This document shows, one piece after another, positions 9,948-20,446 of a DNA stretch of 64,000 nucleotides. The translations under genes were made by a program, and so were the position numbers. Each line of letters opens with the position of its first letter. Positions within the stretch are counted from its first letter, which is position 1. The stretch comes from an uncultured Pseudomonadales bacterium (GTDB lineage Bacteria > Pseudomonadota > Gammaproteobacteria > Pseudomonadales > Azotimanducaceae), in NCBI GenBank assembly GCA_937921865.1, contig CAKZWF010000008.1:83638-147637 (forward strand), written 5' to 3'. The notes under the pieces were generated by a model that was given only the letters and a program-made list of their open reading frames with translations, had not been told where the DNA came from and did no database searches.

Positions 9948-11131
9948 TGAAATCGGGATTGCTGCTCATTGGTATTGCCCTGTTGCTGGGAGGGCTGGTG
10001 GGAACCCTGGTGGTCCGTGATCCGGGTTATGTCCTTATTGCTTATGCCGACAGCGCGCTGGAAACCAGCCTGTGGTTCGCGCTGGTGACGCTGGTTGTTG
10101 GCTACTTTGTGCTGCGCCTGATCGTTGCGCTGTTTTCGCGGACCGCGAAATCGGGCGGCAAGCTGGGTCGCTGGTTCCAGCGGCGTAAAGATCACAATTC
10201 CCGCAATCAGACCGTCCAGGGCATGTTGCTGCTTGCTCAGGGCGACTGGACCCAGGCCCGCAAGCTGCTGACCAGCTCGGCGAGCCACGTTGAAACACCG
10301 CTGATCAACTACCTTGCTGCAGCCCGGGCCGCTCATGAACTGGGCGATCTGGACGGCCGCGACAGCCTGCTGCGCGAAGCGCGTGAATCAACGCCGGGGG
10401 CAGGGTTTGCGGTAGATCTTACCCAGGCTGAACTGCAGCAGAGTGCGTCACAGTGGGAGCAGTGTCTGGCGACCTTGCTGCGGCTGCGTGACGAATCCCC
10501 GCGACATGCGCTGGTGCTGAAGATGCTGGTCGATTGTTATCAGCATCTGCGCGACTATCCGGCGCTGCTGGAGCTGCTTCCCGATGCGAAGAAGGCCAGG
10601 GTCTACTCTGATGCAGACTTTCAGGCACTCGTGCTGGATGGTTGGAGTGGACGTATCTCTGCCGCAGGTGAGTCTGTTGAACAGGTGTTCTCGTTGCTGC
10701 CCAAAGACCTGAAACACCAGCCTCGGCTTGTCGCCTGTTACGCGTCGGCGCTGCAGCAGCTTGGTCAGGGCGCGGTTGCGCTGCCTGAGATCAAAAGCGC
10801 GTTGCGACAGGGCTGGGATTCGTCCCTGGTGCGCTGGTACGGAGAACTGCAGGGCGATCAGCCTGCCGAGCAGCTGCTTGCTGCCGAGGGCTGGCTGAAG
10901 GAGCGACCTAATGATGCGATTCTGCTGTTGACGCTTGGCCGGATATCGCTGATGAACCAGGAGTGGGCCAAAGCCCGCGAGTATCTGGAAGCAAGCCTGC
11001 GCCAGGAACGTACGCCCGAGGTCTATGCGGAGTTGGGCAGGTTGTGCACTGCTATGGGTGATCTGGAGCGAGGTAGTGAATATCTGCAGCGCTCACTCGA
11101 ACCTCTGCCGGAGCTGCCGCTACCTGGTTGA
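9944..11131 (+). CDS. hemY: HemY-like membrane protein with TPR repeats
   Basis: A 395-residue protein of the proteobacterial HemY family, not the Bacillus oxidase of the same name. Two membrane helices (about 4-22 and 42-62) precede a helical TPR-like domain; a TPR-type unit is visible near the C terminus (EWAKAREYLEASLRQ...EVYAELGRLCTAMGDLERG). Overlaps hemX by 4 bp. It ends 3 bp from the convergent isomerase gene, leaving no room for a dedicated terminator. Confidence 0.9.
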   Translation: MMKSGLLLIGIALLLGGLVGTLVVRDPGYVLIAYADSALETSLWFALVTLVVGYFVLRLIVALFSRTAKSGGKLGRWFQRRKDHNSRNQTVQGMLLLAQGDWTQARKLLTSSASHVETPLINYLAAARAAHELGDLDGRDSLLREARESTPGAGFAVDLTQAELQQSASQWEQCLATLLRLRDESPRHALVLKMLVDCYQHLRDYPALLELLPDAKKARVYSDADFQALVLDGWSGRISAAGESVEQVFSLLPKDLKHQPRLVACYASALQQLGQGAVALPEIKSALRQGWDSSLVRWYGELQGDQPAEQLLAAEGWLKERPNDAILLLTLGRISLMNQEWAKAREYLEASLRQERTPEVYAELGRLCTAMGDLERGSEYLQRSLEPLPELPLPG

Positions 11132-11134
11132 CGG

Positions 11135-11731
11135 TCAACTGCGTCCGGCAAGCTGGTCTTCGACAAACTCCATACGATCTTTGCCCCAATACAGCTGGTC
11201 GCCAATCATGATGGAAGGGGCACCGAACACACCTTGCGCCCGAGCGCGCTCGGTAGAGTCAATCAGCGCCTGGCGGACCGGTTCGCTTTCACTGGCCTGC
11301 TCAAATTCATCCGCGTCCACACCCAGGCTGACGGCAATACGTCGCAGTTCCGGATATTCGCCAATGGCGCCGTTGTCCTTTTCCCAGTATTCCGCAAATA
11401 TCGCGTTGATGAATGGCAATTCCAGATCCCACTGACGCATCGCCAGCGCGCCCCGCAGCGCACGGGCGGTTTTGATCGGAAAGTTTGTCGGGCGTTGGAA
11501 CGGCAGGTCATACTTCTTTGCCCAGCGCATCAGATCATCCAGGCGATTGTTCAGTTTGTCCCTCGGCTCTTTCATCAACTCGTAGTTATTGGATCTGAAA
11601 ACGTAGCCGAGGTTGAACGGGTGCCAGCGGACGGTTGCCTGATAGGTTTCGGCAATCGGCAAAATCAGCTTGAGCGCAAAATAGGTATTGGTACTGCCCA
11701 GATCCCAGTAGAAGTCGATGTGTTTACTCAT
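11135..11731 (-). CDS. 2-hydroxychromene-2-carboxylate isomerase-like DsbA-family protein
   Basis: About 198 residues with the DsbA/kappa-GST thioredoxin-like fold, opening DFYWDLGSTNTYFAL, where S takes the place of the redox CxxC, as in glutathione-dependent 2-hydroxychromene-2-carboxylate isomerases. The C terminus has the conserved GVFGAPSIMIGDQLYWGKDRM. The start at 11731 was chosen over the codon at 11755 because it places the fold's first strand at the N terminus. Some family members degrade naphthalene; no aromatic pathway surrounds this one, so the substrate is unknown. Confidence 0.85.
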   Translation of the reverse strand: MSKHIDFYWDLGSTNTYFALKLILPIAETYQATVRWHPFNLGYVFRSNNYELMKEPRDKLNNRLDDLMRWAKKYDLPFQRPTNFPIKTARALRGALAMRQWDLELPFINAIFAEYWEKDNGAIGEYPELRRIAVSLGVDADEFEQASESEPVRQALIDSTERARAQGVFGAPSIMIGDQLYWGKDRMEFVEDQLAGRS

Positions 11732-11802
11732 GCGGGTAACCAGTTCGATGAACACTCAGGCTACAGTCCCGCAGCTGCACGGCGGCGTCAACCATCTGGA
11801 TA

Positions 11803-12465
11803 TCAGGCAGGGCGTGGGGCATATGCGAACACGTCAGATTCCAACGCTGCAGCGGCTATTCCGGCTTGAGCGAGGCTGTCTGCTGCCGCATAAACGAATG
11901 GCGGACTGCCACAGAGGATAATTCTGCGATCAGCATGGTCTTGCGCGTTTTCCACCAGCCAGCGCATTCCCAGATTCGCTGGCGTTCGGATGGCGTCTGC
12001 GCGGTACACGCTCTCAAGCCAGTCCGCGCCAAGCCTTTCCAGTGTCTGCCGAAAGTAGAAGCCCTGATCTGTGTCAGCGCAGGCGAGCAGCGTAACCGGG
12101 CGATGTATTCCGCGCTGCTGAGCATCTTTGATGATCGCCAACGCCTGGGACGCACCTGTGCCGCCGCAGATCAGCAGCAGCGGCCGGGTATCCACGGCAT
12201 CAACAAATACATCACCGCCAGGACCGCGAATGGTCAGCGTCTTTTGGCTGGCCAGCAGCGTGTCGAGCAGCGCTGCGCCGGGCGCGCCGGGCATGGATTG
12301 GTAATGCAGATGCAGTTCCGGAAGCTCCAGCGGTGAGCTGGCGATGGACAGCGGCACTGCCGTGCCATCCGGATCGATGATCTCCAGATACTGACCCGGG
12401 TGGAAGTTGAACGGGTTTTCGGTGGGTAGCTGCGATTGCGTCAGGCGCAGCACAATCTGCTGCAC
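11803..12465 (-). CDS. Fre/LuxG-like NAD(P)H-flavin reductase
   Basis: Ferredoxin-reductase fold: FAD-binding barrel with FHPGQYLEI and the flavin motif PLSIASSP (about residues 38-45), then an NAD domain with ICGGTGASQAL and a C-terminal segment ending DVFAYAP. It resembles E. coli Fre, which reduces free flavins. Taken from the first ordinary start codon (GTG, 12465) it has 220 residues and lacks the first strand of the barrel; the open frame continues 14 more codons upstream with family-like sequence but no ATG, GTG, TTG or CTG. In Pseudomonas and relatives ubiD lies between rho and this gene; here ubiD is absent. Confidence 0.8.
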   Translation of the reverse strand: MQQIVLRLTQSQLPTENPFNFHPGQYLEIIDPDGTAVPLSIASSPLELPELHLHYQSMPGAPGAALLDTLLASQKTLTIRGPGGDVFVDAVDTRPLLLICGGTGASQALAIIKDAQQRGIHRPVTLLACADTDQGFYFRQTLERLGADWLESVYRADAIRTPANLGMRWLVENAQDHADRRIILCGSPPFVYAAADSLAQAGIAAAALESDVFAYAPRPA

Positions 12466-12557
12466 CGGTCGACCGGTTACTGAAACGATGTCTGCTGAGA
12501 AATCGATTTAGCGATACTTCTTCAACGGTAGCTCGTTGTCAGTTGCTTTGAACAGGC

Positions 12558-13817
<1,260 letters not shown>

Positions 13818-13823
13818 TGACAT

Positions 13824-14157
13824 GATTGGATGAACATCCGGTAGTGATGATGATGAAGCGTGGGAGTGATTTGACGCAATTCGTCGGCTCGAGCGATCGG
13901 GGCACAATGGCCGCGATTTATTCGAATTCTCTTGATCCCAACAAGCTGATCGGAATATCTGATCTATTGGTCAGTCGGGAGAGTCGAGCCAGGAAGTACT
14001 TAAGCGGTCCTCAATGACCGCAAGACTCTCTCTTAGTGTAGTGTTTTCGAACCCTGCGTCAAGGTGTGAACGAAAGCGCGTTCACACCTTCTGTTTTAAG
14101 TGGTCTTTCCGGATCGGTCCAGTTCGATGCCCGCAGCGCGCGTTCCAGGCAGCAGAC
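13824..14157 (-). promoter_or_regulatory. rho leader region
   Basis: A 334-bp gap upstream of rho with no convincing gene. It holds a GCGGTC/GACCGC hairpin near 14007-14024 and an 11-bp perfect-stem hairpin at 14061-14090. Long leaders with Rho-dependent autoregulation are known upstream of rho in E. coli; whether this leader does the same is inference. Confidence 0.45.
14061..14090 (-). terminator. Hairpin between trxA and rho
   Basis: Inverted repeat AAGGTGTGAAC / GTTCACACCTT with an 8-base loop, 68 bp downstream of trxA. On the transcribed minus strand no T-run follows, so it is not a classical intrinsic terminator; a short T-run (TTTT) follows only on the plus strand. It may protect the trxA mRNA 3' end or separate trxA from rho. 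Confidence 0.4.
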
Positions 14158-14484
14158 TCAGATGTTGCTGTCTAAAAACGCAGCCAGCTGCGACTTGGAA
14201 AGTGCACCCACTTTGGTCGCTTCGACTTCGCCGCCTTTGAACAGCATCAGGGTCGGAATACCGCGAATGCCATATTTAGGGGGCGTTTCCTGATTTGCGT
14301 CGATATCCAGTTTGACGATTTTCAGCCGATCGCCATATTCGTCAGCGATTTCGTTCAGGATAGGCGCAATCATTTTGCAAGGTCCACACCACTCCGCCCA
14401 GTAGTCCACAAGGACCGGCTTGTCGGATTTCAGTACGTCTGTGTCCCACTCGGTATCAGACGTATGGACAATGTTTTCGCTCAT
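14158..14484 (-). CDS. trxA: Thioredoxin 1
   Basis: Small disulfide reductase for ribonucleotide reductase, methionine sulfoxide reductases and others. From the ATG at 14484 it is 108 residues, with the active site WCGPCK (C33, C36) and the cis-proline segment [12 protein letters not shown]. The start is fixed by a GGAG ribosome-binding site 8 bp upstream; the open frame extends to 14682 but that part lies in non-coding sequence. Gene order trxA-rho matches Pseudomonas. Confidence 0.97.
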   Translation of the reverse strand: MSENIVHTSDTEWDTDVLKSDKPVLVDYWAEWCGPCKMIAPILNEIADEYGDRLKIVKLDIDANQETPPKYGIRGIPTLMLFKGGEVEATKVGALSKSQLAAFLDSNI

Positions 14485-14649
14485 GAAAGGAGCCTCCAAT
14501 TCGGTTAAGCCGGCAGTGTACCACGAGTGTTTGCGGGGGCAGTTATAGGGATTTTGTCTCAGGATATGCCCCGTCTCGGGGTGGGGTTTGGCCAGGTTGG
14601 TTGCGTAAATTCTACTAGTTCGGCCGAGAGAGGCGGCTGAGTTAGCGCC

Positions 14650-14796
14650 GTGTGGTTCGGGGGTGGGAAGGATTTTCTTCACCTCGCGCAGCCGCTCCGC
14701 GGTGCCCTCGAGCGCGAAACTTGCCCCTTCGGGTCAATTTCGCTTACTCGGCTGCGCTTCACGGTTGTGAAAATGCTTCCCACCCCCGAACCACAC
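14650..14796 (+). repeat. 147-bp inverted-repeat element, copy A
   Basis: The ends are inverted repeats: 14650-14677 matches the reverse complement of 14769-14796 at 27 of 28 bases. The interior carries CCGCTCCGCGGTGCCCT and ends with CGCTTCACGG, both shared with copy B in reverse orientation. It codes for nothing recognisable and has no transposase. Size and symmetry suit a MITE-like or REP-like dispersed element; transcribed, it would fold into one long hairpin. Confidence 0.75.
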
Positions 14797-14875
14797 TGGA
14801 TCCTCCAGGGTTCAACGTCTCTGAATCATCAGTTACCGAGGAAAACTCCACTCTGCCAGCCTGGATTACCCGCGA

Positions 14876-15022
14876 GATCGGGTGGGGTCGGGCAAGGTTT
14901 GTGAAGCCGTGAAGCGAAACCGAAGGCGTCCGAGTTGATCCCGCAGGGAGCAAATCGGCAACGCAGGGCACCGCGGAGCGGTTGAGCGAGGCGCAACAAA
15001 CCTTGCCCGGCTCCGCCCGATC
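14876..15022 (-). repeat. 147-bp inverted-repeat element, copy B
   Basis: Same length as copy A and the same internal blocks (CCGCTCCGCGGTGCCCT; CGCTTCACGG) read on the minus strand. Its end arms 14876-14902 and 14996-15022 pair at 24 of 27 positions, but the arm sequence differs from copy A in most positions. The arms have therefore diverged between copies while pairing within each copy is kept, which points to selection for, or amplification of, the structure. Confidence 0.75.
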
Positions 15023-15120
15023 CTGACAATGCCCGCTTCTGAGGCGACTGAATTATCAGGAAACTGGCCACATCCCATCTGCCGCCATCGGAACACGCAG
15101 TCAATTCAACTCTGGAACTG

Positions 15121-16176
<1,056 letters not shown>

Positions 16177-16287
16177 TTAGCGGAGTCTTGAATTTATCTG
16201 ATAGCAGGTGAATAGATGATAGACAAGCGCGCACGCGGGCAACACCATCGTCAGACTTGAATATAACCTGACGGCTGTGGAGGCCTG

Positions 16288-16980
16288 ATGACAAAAAAAC
16301 TGGTAATTGTCGCCGTGGTGCTGATTGTCGCCGCCGTTTTCTATAGCAGCGGTGTCGGCGACTATCTGACCTTGAGTTACCTTAAATCGGCGCACACGGA
16401 CGCGGTGGCTTATGTCGGCGCGAACCCCCTATCCGCCAGTGTCGGCTTTTTCAGTCTGTATGTGCTGGTGACCGCGCTGTCTCTGCCCGGAGCCGCGGTG
16501 ATGACCGTTGCAGCCGGCGCGATATTCGGTCTCATCTGGGGCCTGGCGATGGTGTCTTTCGCGAGCACGGTGGGCGCCACCGCCGCCATGCTGATTTCCC
16601 GCACCCTGCTCGGCGACTGGGTTCAGCGGCGTTTTGCCGGGCAGCTTTACTCGGTCAATGAAGGCCTGAAGCGTGATGGCACCTTCTATCTGTTCAGTAT
16701 CCGCATGGTGCCGCTGTTTCCATTCTTTATTGTCAATCTGGTCATGGGGTTGACGCGGATTTCGGCCTGGCAGTTTTACTGGGTCAGCCAGTTGGGGATG
16801 TTTGCGGGCACTATCGTCTTTGTGTTCGCCGGTACTCAGCTGGCCGGGATCAGTTCGCTTGGCGATGTGCTAAGTCCGGGGTTGATTGCCGCGTTATCGC
16901 TGCTGGGTCTGTTTCCGCTGCTGGCCAGAAAGTCCATTGGCTGGCTGCGCTCGAACCGGCACGCGGGAGATGCTTCATGA
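16288..16980 (+). CDS. TVP38/TMEM64 (DedA-superfamily) membrane protein
   Basis: A 230-residue inner-membrane protein of the SNARE-associated/TVP38 family. Hydrophobic segments at about 5-22, 48-75, 78-105, 150-170 and 190-212 flank the family core with the G-rich motif AAGAIFGLIWG and the R-containing re-entrant segment FYLFSIRMVPLFPFFIVN. Relatives move lipids across membranes. A GGAGG ribosome-binding site lies 4 bp upstream of the ATG. It overlaps the flavoprotein gene by 4 bp; this pair is common in proteobacteria. Confidence 0.88.
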   Translation: MTKKLVIVAVVLIVAAVFYSSGVGDYLTLSYLKSAHTDAVAYVGANPLSASVGFFSLYVLVTALSLPGAAVMTVAAGAIFGLIWGLAMVSFASTVGATAAMLISRTLLGDWVQRRFAGQLYSVNEGLKRDGTFYLFSIRMVPLFPFFIVNLVMGLTRISAWQFYWVSQLGMFAGTIVFVFAGTQLAGISSLGDVLSPGLIAALSLLGLFPLLARKSIGWLRSNRHAGDAS

Positions 16981-18401
16981 GTCGTTACGAAAATAATCTG
17001 ACGGTAATTGGTGGGGGTTCAGCTGGACTGATTGCGGCGCTGATCGCTGCCACTGTGCGGGCCACTGTGACCCTGGTGGAAAAAGGTGCGATGGGTGGTG
17101 ATTGCCTGAACACCGGCTGTGTGCCCAGTAAAACGCTGATTCGTTCCGCCAAGGTTGCCCATGAGATGCGCCATGCGGATCGTTATGGCGTCACCAGCCA
17201 GGTACCTGAAGTCAACTTTCCTCAGGTGATGGAGCGGGTCCAGGCAGCGATCCGGACCATCGAGCCGAAAGACTCTATGGCGCGCTACACCGAACTCGGC
17301 GTTAACTGCATTGCCGGTGCAGCCACGGTAGAAGATGCTCACCATGTTCGCGTGGGTGACCGGGTTCTCAGCACCAAGAGCATTGTTATCGCCTCGGGCG
17401 CGCGACCCTTTGTGCCACCGATCCCCGGCCTCCATGAGGCCAATCCGCTCACTTCTGACAGTCTCTGGGCACTGCGTGAGCTGCCTCGCCGATTGCTGGT
17501 GATGGGCGGTGGTCCCATTGGCTGCGAGTTGGCTCAGGCTTTTCAGCGGCTTGGCGCCCAGGTCACTCTGATCGATATGGAATCCCGCCTGTTGCCCAGG
17601 GAAGATCCCGAAGTGGGTGAGTTCATGGCCAGCGTGTTGCGCGAAGAGGGTGTGGATGTACGCCTGGGTCATCGTGCCAGCGAATTTGGCGGCGGCGTGT
17701 TGCATGCGCAGACGGATGCCGATCCGGTGCAGATAGAGTTTGATCGGGTGCTGGTTGCGGTAGGTCGGCGTGCCCACACTGAAGGTCTCGGCCTGGAGGC
17801 GCTGGGCATTAAGACCGCCCCCAACGGTACCATCGAAGTGGACGAGTACCTGCGCACTCATTGCCAGAATGTCTTTGGTTGTGGTGATGTGGTGGGCCCC
17901 TATCAGTTCACCCACATGGCTTCTCATCAGGCCTGGTATGCGTCTGTGAACGCTATGTTCGGCCGGTTTAAGAAGTTCAAGGTCAACTATGACGTAGTGC
18001 CCTGGTGCACCTTCACCGATCCGGAAATTGCTCGTGTCGGCCTGTCAGAAAGTGATGCGGCTGCCCAGGGCATCCCGGTGGAAGTCGTCCGCTATGATCT
18101 CGATGATCTGGATCGAAATATTGCCGACGGCGCGACACGTGGCTGGGTCAAGGTTCTGGTGAAGCCTGGCAGTGACAGGATTCTGGGCGCCTGCATTGTA
18201 GGCGGCTCGGCTGGAGAGCTGATTGGTGAGTTTGTCAGTGCAATGAGCCACGGGCTTGGGCTGAAAAAGATCATGGCGACTATCCACATCTACCCGACGC
18301 TGCTGGAAGCCAATAAATTTGCCGCAAGCACCTGGCGGCGCGCCCATACGCCGCATCGCCTGCTGGATGCAGTCGCGGTGCTGCAGCGCTGGTTAAGGTA
18401 A
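16977..18401 (+). CDS. Mercuric-reductase-like FAD/NAD disulfide oxidoreductase
   Basis: A 474-residue class-I pyridine-nucleotide disulfide oxidoreductase: FAD motif IGGGSAGLIAAL (11-22), redox disulfide GDCLNTGCVPSK (C43, C48), NAD motif GGGPIGCELAQA and C-terminal dimerisation domain with HIYPTLLEANK. It lacks the N-terminal metal-binding domain and the C-terminal cysteine pair of true MerA, so mercury reduction is unlikely. Coupled to the TVP38 gene; the substrate is not known. Confidence 0.88.
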   Translation: MSRYENNLTVIGGGSAGLIAALIAATVRATVTLVEKGAMGGDCLNTGCVPSKTLIRSAKVAHEMRHADRYGVTSQVPEVNFPQVMERVQAAIRTIEPKDSMARYTELGVNCIAGAATVEDAHHVRVGDRVLSTKSIVIASGARPFVPPIPGLHEANPLTSDSLWALRELPRRLLVMGGGPIGCELAQAFQRLGAQVTLIDMESRLLPREDPEVGEFMASVLREEGVDVRLGHRASEFGGGVLHAQTDADPVQIEFDRVLVAVGRRAHTEGLGLEALGIKTAPNGTIEVDEYLRTHCQNVFGCGDVVGPYQFTHMASHQAWYASVNAMFGRFKKFKVNYDVVPWCTFTDPEIARVGLSESDAAAQGIPVEVVRYDLDDLDRNIADGATRGWVKVLVKPGSDRILGACIVGGSAGELIGEFVSAMSHGLGLKKIMATIHIYPTLLEANKFAASTWRRAHTPHRLLDAVAVLQRWLR

Positions 18402-18956
18402 TTCGGGCAGGTTTTTTTTCAGCGCCTTGATGCCGCGGCTGAAGTGTTGCGGCTCCTGGTGGAGCCTTGCTGTCAGCAGATAACCATAGAGTCCTGCGAC
18501 CAGCGCGTTGGCCTGCCGCATCGCCCGCTTGGGTTTGTCACCGGTTTCTTCGAAGACGCCGGCAAGAAGCTGCCGCCAGCCGCGAAACTGATCTGCAATC
18601 TGGGCACCGTGGCGTTCACCAATAGTGCCCTGAGCCAGAATGGTCACCAGACAGTTGCGTTCACCATTGTCGACGTATCGCTCAAAGCCATCGATGAAGC
18701 GATGCAGACGCTCAGCGGCCGGGCGCTGTTCTTTAAGCCGCGCGAACGCGGTCTGATCCAGTCTGGCCACCGCGTCTCTAAGCAGGACTGCGGCCATCTC
18801 TTCTTTGCCACCGGGAAAGTGATGATACAGGCTGGCTTTACCCAGTCCGGTCGCTCGAGCCAGTTCGCTCAGCGTGGCTCCCTCATACCCCCGAGATAGA
18901 AATACCGCTCTGAGTTCGGTCAGCAGGGTGTCGCGGGAGCGGTTTTTCGTGGCCAT
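18393..18956 (-). CDS. TetR-family transcriptional regulator
   Basis: A 187-residue regulator with an N-terminal TetR helix-turn-helix (GYEGATLSELARATGLGKASLYHHF, with the usual YHHF end) and a divergent ligand-binding domain. Its end overlaps the convergent flavoprotein gene by 9 bp. It is divergent from the ECF sigma operon, so the shared intergenic region (18957-19077) may hold its operator; a CAGTTT...AAACTG arm pair (18962-18990) and a TGGTCGC-GGTT-GCGACCA palindrome (19031-19048) are candidates. Confidence 0.9.
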   Translation of the reverse strand: MATKNRSRDTLLTELRAVFLSRGYEGATLSELARATGLGKASLYHHFPGGKEEMAAVLLRDAVARLDQTAFARLKEQRPAAERLHRFIDGFERYVDNGERNCLVTILAQGTIGERHGAQIADQFRGWRQLLAGVFEETGDKPKRAMRQANALVAGLYGYLLTARLHQEPQHFSRGIKALKKNLPELP

Positions 18957-19030
18957 CCGGGCAGTTTATCAGCACTTGTCGTAAAAACTGTCCACGGAGG
19001 TGGTGCGTTTGCGCGAGCCACAAACTATTT

Positions 19031-19048
19031 TGGTCGCGGTTGCGACCA
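19031..19048. promoter_or_regulatory. Palindrome upstream of the ECF sigma gene
   Basis: Perfect inverted repeat TGGTCGC-GGTT-GCGACCA, 30 bp before the sigma factor ATG and 75 bp from the divergent TetR gene start. Symmetry and position suit an operator for the TetR protein or another dimeric regulator. No binding consensus is known to match. Confidence 0.45.
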
Positions 19049-19077
19049 TTTGGCGTTCTGGAGCATCTATACAGGGT

Positions 19078-19749
19078 ATGGCGAGTTTTTCGGACATCCA
19101 GCTGGATGCCGGCATCGCCCGCGGCTTGAAGCGCGGGGATGAGCAGGCACAGACGGTGGCCTATCGGGTTTTATCGCCCGCGGTCATGGGTATGGCTGTG
19201 CGTATCCTCCAGGATCATGGGCTGGCTCAGGAAGTGGTGCAGGACACCTTTGTCGAGCTGATTGAACATGCTCATAGCCTCAAGGAGCCATCGTCGGTGA
19301 TCGGCTGGGTGCGCAGAGTGGCGGTCAATCACTGTCTGATGCGGCTGCGTTCGCCCTGGCACCAGCGGCGCACGACTGCAGAAGATGACGGTTACAGCGA
19401 GCCGGTGGATCCCCGCGCCGCGGGCGAAAGAAATGACGACCTGTGGGATCTGGAGCATGTCCTGGCGGAGTTACCGGCAGATACCCGGATGGTTTTGTGG
19501 CTGCATGATGTCGAAGGTTATACCCACCAGGAAATAGCGGCCTTGGCGGGAAAGACCACGAGTTACTCGAAGTCACAGTTGGCACGAGGCTACCAGAAGC
19601 TGTCTAGTCGTTATCTGGAGTCGCAGTCGGACCAGGACGGTTTTGAGCGAAAAAACCGCACTCAGGAATCGCAGAGCAAGGACAGAGCAGGAACGGCGAG
19701 CGCAGCAGGTAATGCTAACGCCACGGAGGCGGGGCTACCAGCACGATAG
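19078..19749 (+). CDS. ECF-type RNA polymerase sigma factor
   Basis: About 223 residues from the ATG at 19078. Region 2 (LSPAVMGMAVRILQDHGLAQEVVQDTFVELIEH) and region 4 (LPADTRMVLWLHDVEGYTHQEIAALAGKTTSYSKSQLARG) are both present. The C terminus (after about 180) is a charged, low-complexity tail not typical of the family. The next genes encode a membrane anti-sigma-like protein and a PDZ protein, the usual partners for envelope-stress control. The frame is open 26 codons upstream, but that part has no family match. Confidence 0.9.
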   Translation: MASFSDIQLDAGIARGLKRGDEQAQTVAYRVLSPAVMGMAVRILQDHGLAQEVVQDTFVELIEHAHSLKEPSSVIGWVRRVAVNHCLMRLRSPWHQRRTTAEDDGYSEPVDPRAAGERNDDLWDLEHVLAELPADTRMVLWLHDVEGYTHQEIAALAGKTTSYSKSQLARGYQKLSSRYLESQSDQDGFERKNRTQESQSKDRAGTASAAGNANATEAGLPAR

Positions 19750-19778
19750 AGCGCGCGGTAAAAGGTACCCAAGAGAAT

Positions 19779-20429
19779 ATGAAGATGACACCTGAAAAAA
19801 TTGCAGATCTGCTGGCACATCGCGATGGCGAGCGGCTTGAGCCGCAGCGGGCTGCTGAAATCGAAGCTGACGTCGAGCGCCGTTCGCAGCTGGTGGTGTT
19901 GCGGCAGCTGAAACATGAACTCAACGAGTTGCCGTTGGTGGCGCCGCCTCCGGAAGCGTGGGCACAGATTAAGGCGCGAACCGCGAAACAGCCCAGTTCG
20001 TTCAGTCGTTTCACTCAGCGCTTCCCGCTGGCGATGGCAGCCACCGTGGCTCTGGCGACGATGCTGGGCATAGTCATCTGGGATCCGGCAAATCTGCAAT
20101 CGCAACGCCCGGATGGTCCCGCAGTACCGGTGGCAGATCTCAGTGCGGTCGCCAGCGGTTCGCAGGCCAGTCGCTACGCGGCTTTGGTGAACCGCTCGCA
20201 GCAACTGGAGTCGGCTTTGCTCTACCAGCCTGAGGCCACGGTCACCTGGAGTGAAGATCAGCAGGCATTGTTGTATCGCATTGCCGATCTGGATTCTGAA
20301 CTCACAGCCGCGCCGGCAGGTGAGTTGCCATCGCTCGATGCCCGGGAGCGACTCTGGGAACAGCGGGTACGACTGCTGGAATCTCTTGCCCAGTCGCGTC
20401 GCGTCAGTGCGCAATCGGCCGTGTTTTGA
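19779..20429 (+). CDS. Putative membrane anti-sigma factor
   Basis: A 216-residue protein with a cytoplasmic, charged helical N terminus (1-80) that fits a zinc-free anti-sigma domain, one membrane helix (about 83-101) and a periplasmic part with a long helical stretch. No clear family motif is visible, so the role rests on topology and on the position 29 bp after the ECF sigma gene and directly before the PDZ gene. Confidence 0.7.
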   Translation: MKMTPEKIADLLAHRDGERLEPQRAAEIEADVERRSQLVVLRQLKHELNELPLVAPPPEAWAQIKARTAKQPSSFSRFTQRFPLAMAATVALATMLGIVIWDPANLQSQRPDGPAVPVADLSAVASGSQASRYAALVNRSQQLESALLYQPEATVTWSEDQQALLYRIADLDSELTAAPAGELPSLDARERLWEQRVRLLESLAQSRRVSAQSAVF

Positions 20430-20446
20430 GCATTAAGGAGAAGACC

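Larger units (their letters stand above)
14485..15120. other. trxA-hemB intergenic region with repeat cluster
   Basis: 636 bp without a credible gene. It contains two related 147-bp inverted-repeat elements in opposite orientation (14650-14796 and 14876-15022) and a lone arm-like stretch near 14562-14602. Several open frames of 60-110 codons here are by-products of the GC-rich palindromes. The trxA promoter must lie in the part nearest 14485. Confidence 0.7.

Noticed and set aside
12508..12557. Remnant of ubiD between rho and the Fre-like gene.
   Set aside because: An open frame of about 16 codons ends KKYR before the TAA, but it does not resemble the C terminus of UbiD as I know it, so it cannot be called a remnant.
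14061..14090. Hairpin after trxA as a standard intrinsic terminator.
   Set aside because: No T-run follows on the transcribed strand; only the opposite strand has a short one.
16977..18401. True mercuric reductase (merA).
   Set aside because: The N-terminal metal-binding domain and C-terminal vicinal cysteines are absent, and no other mer gene is nearby.
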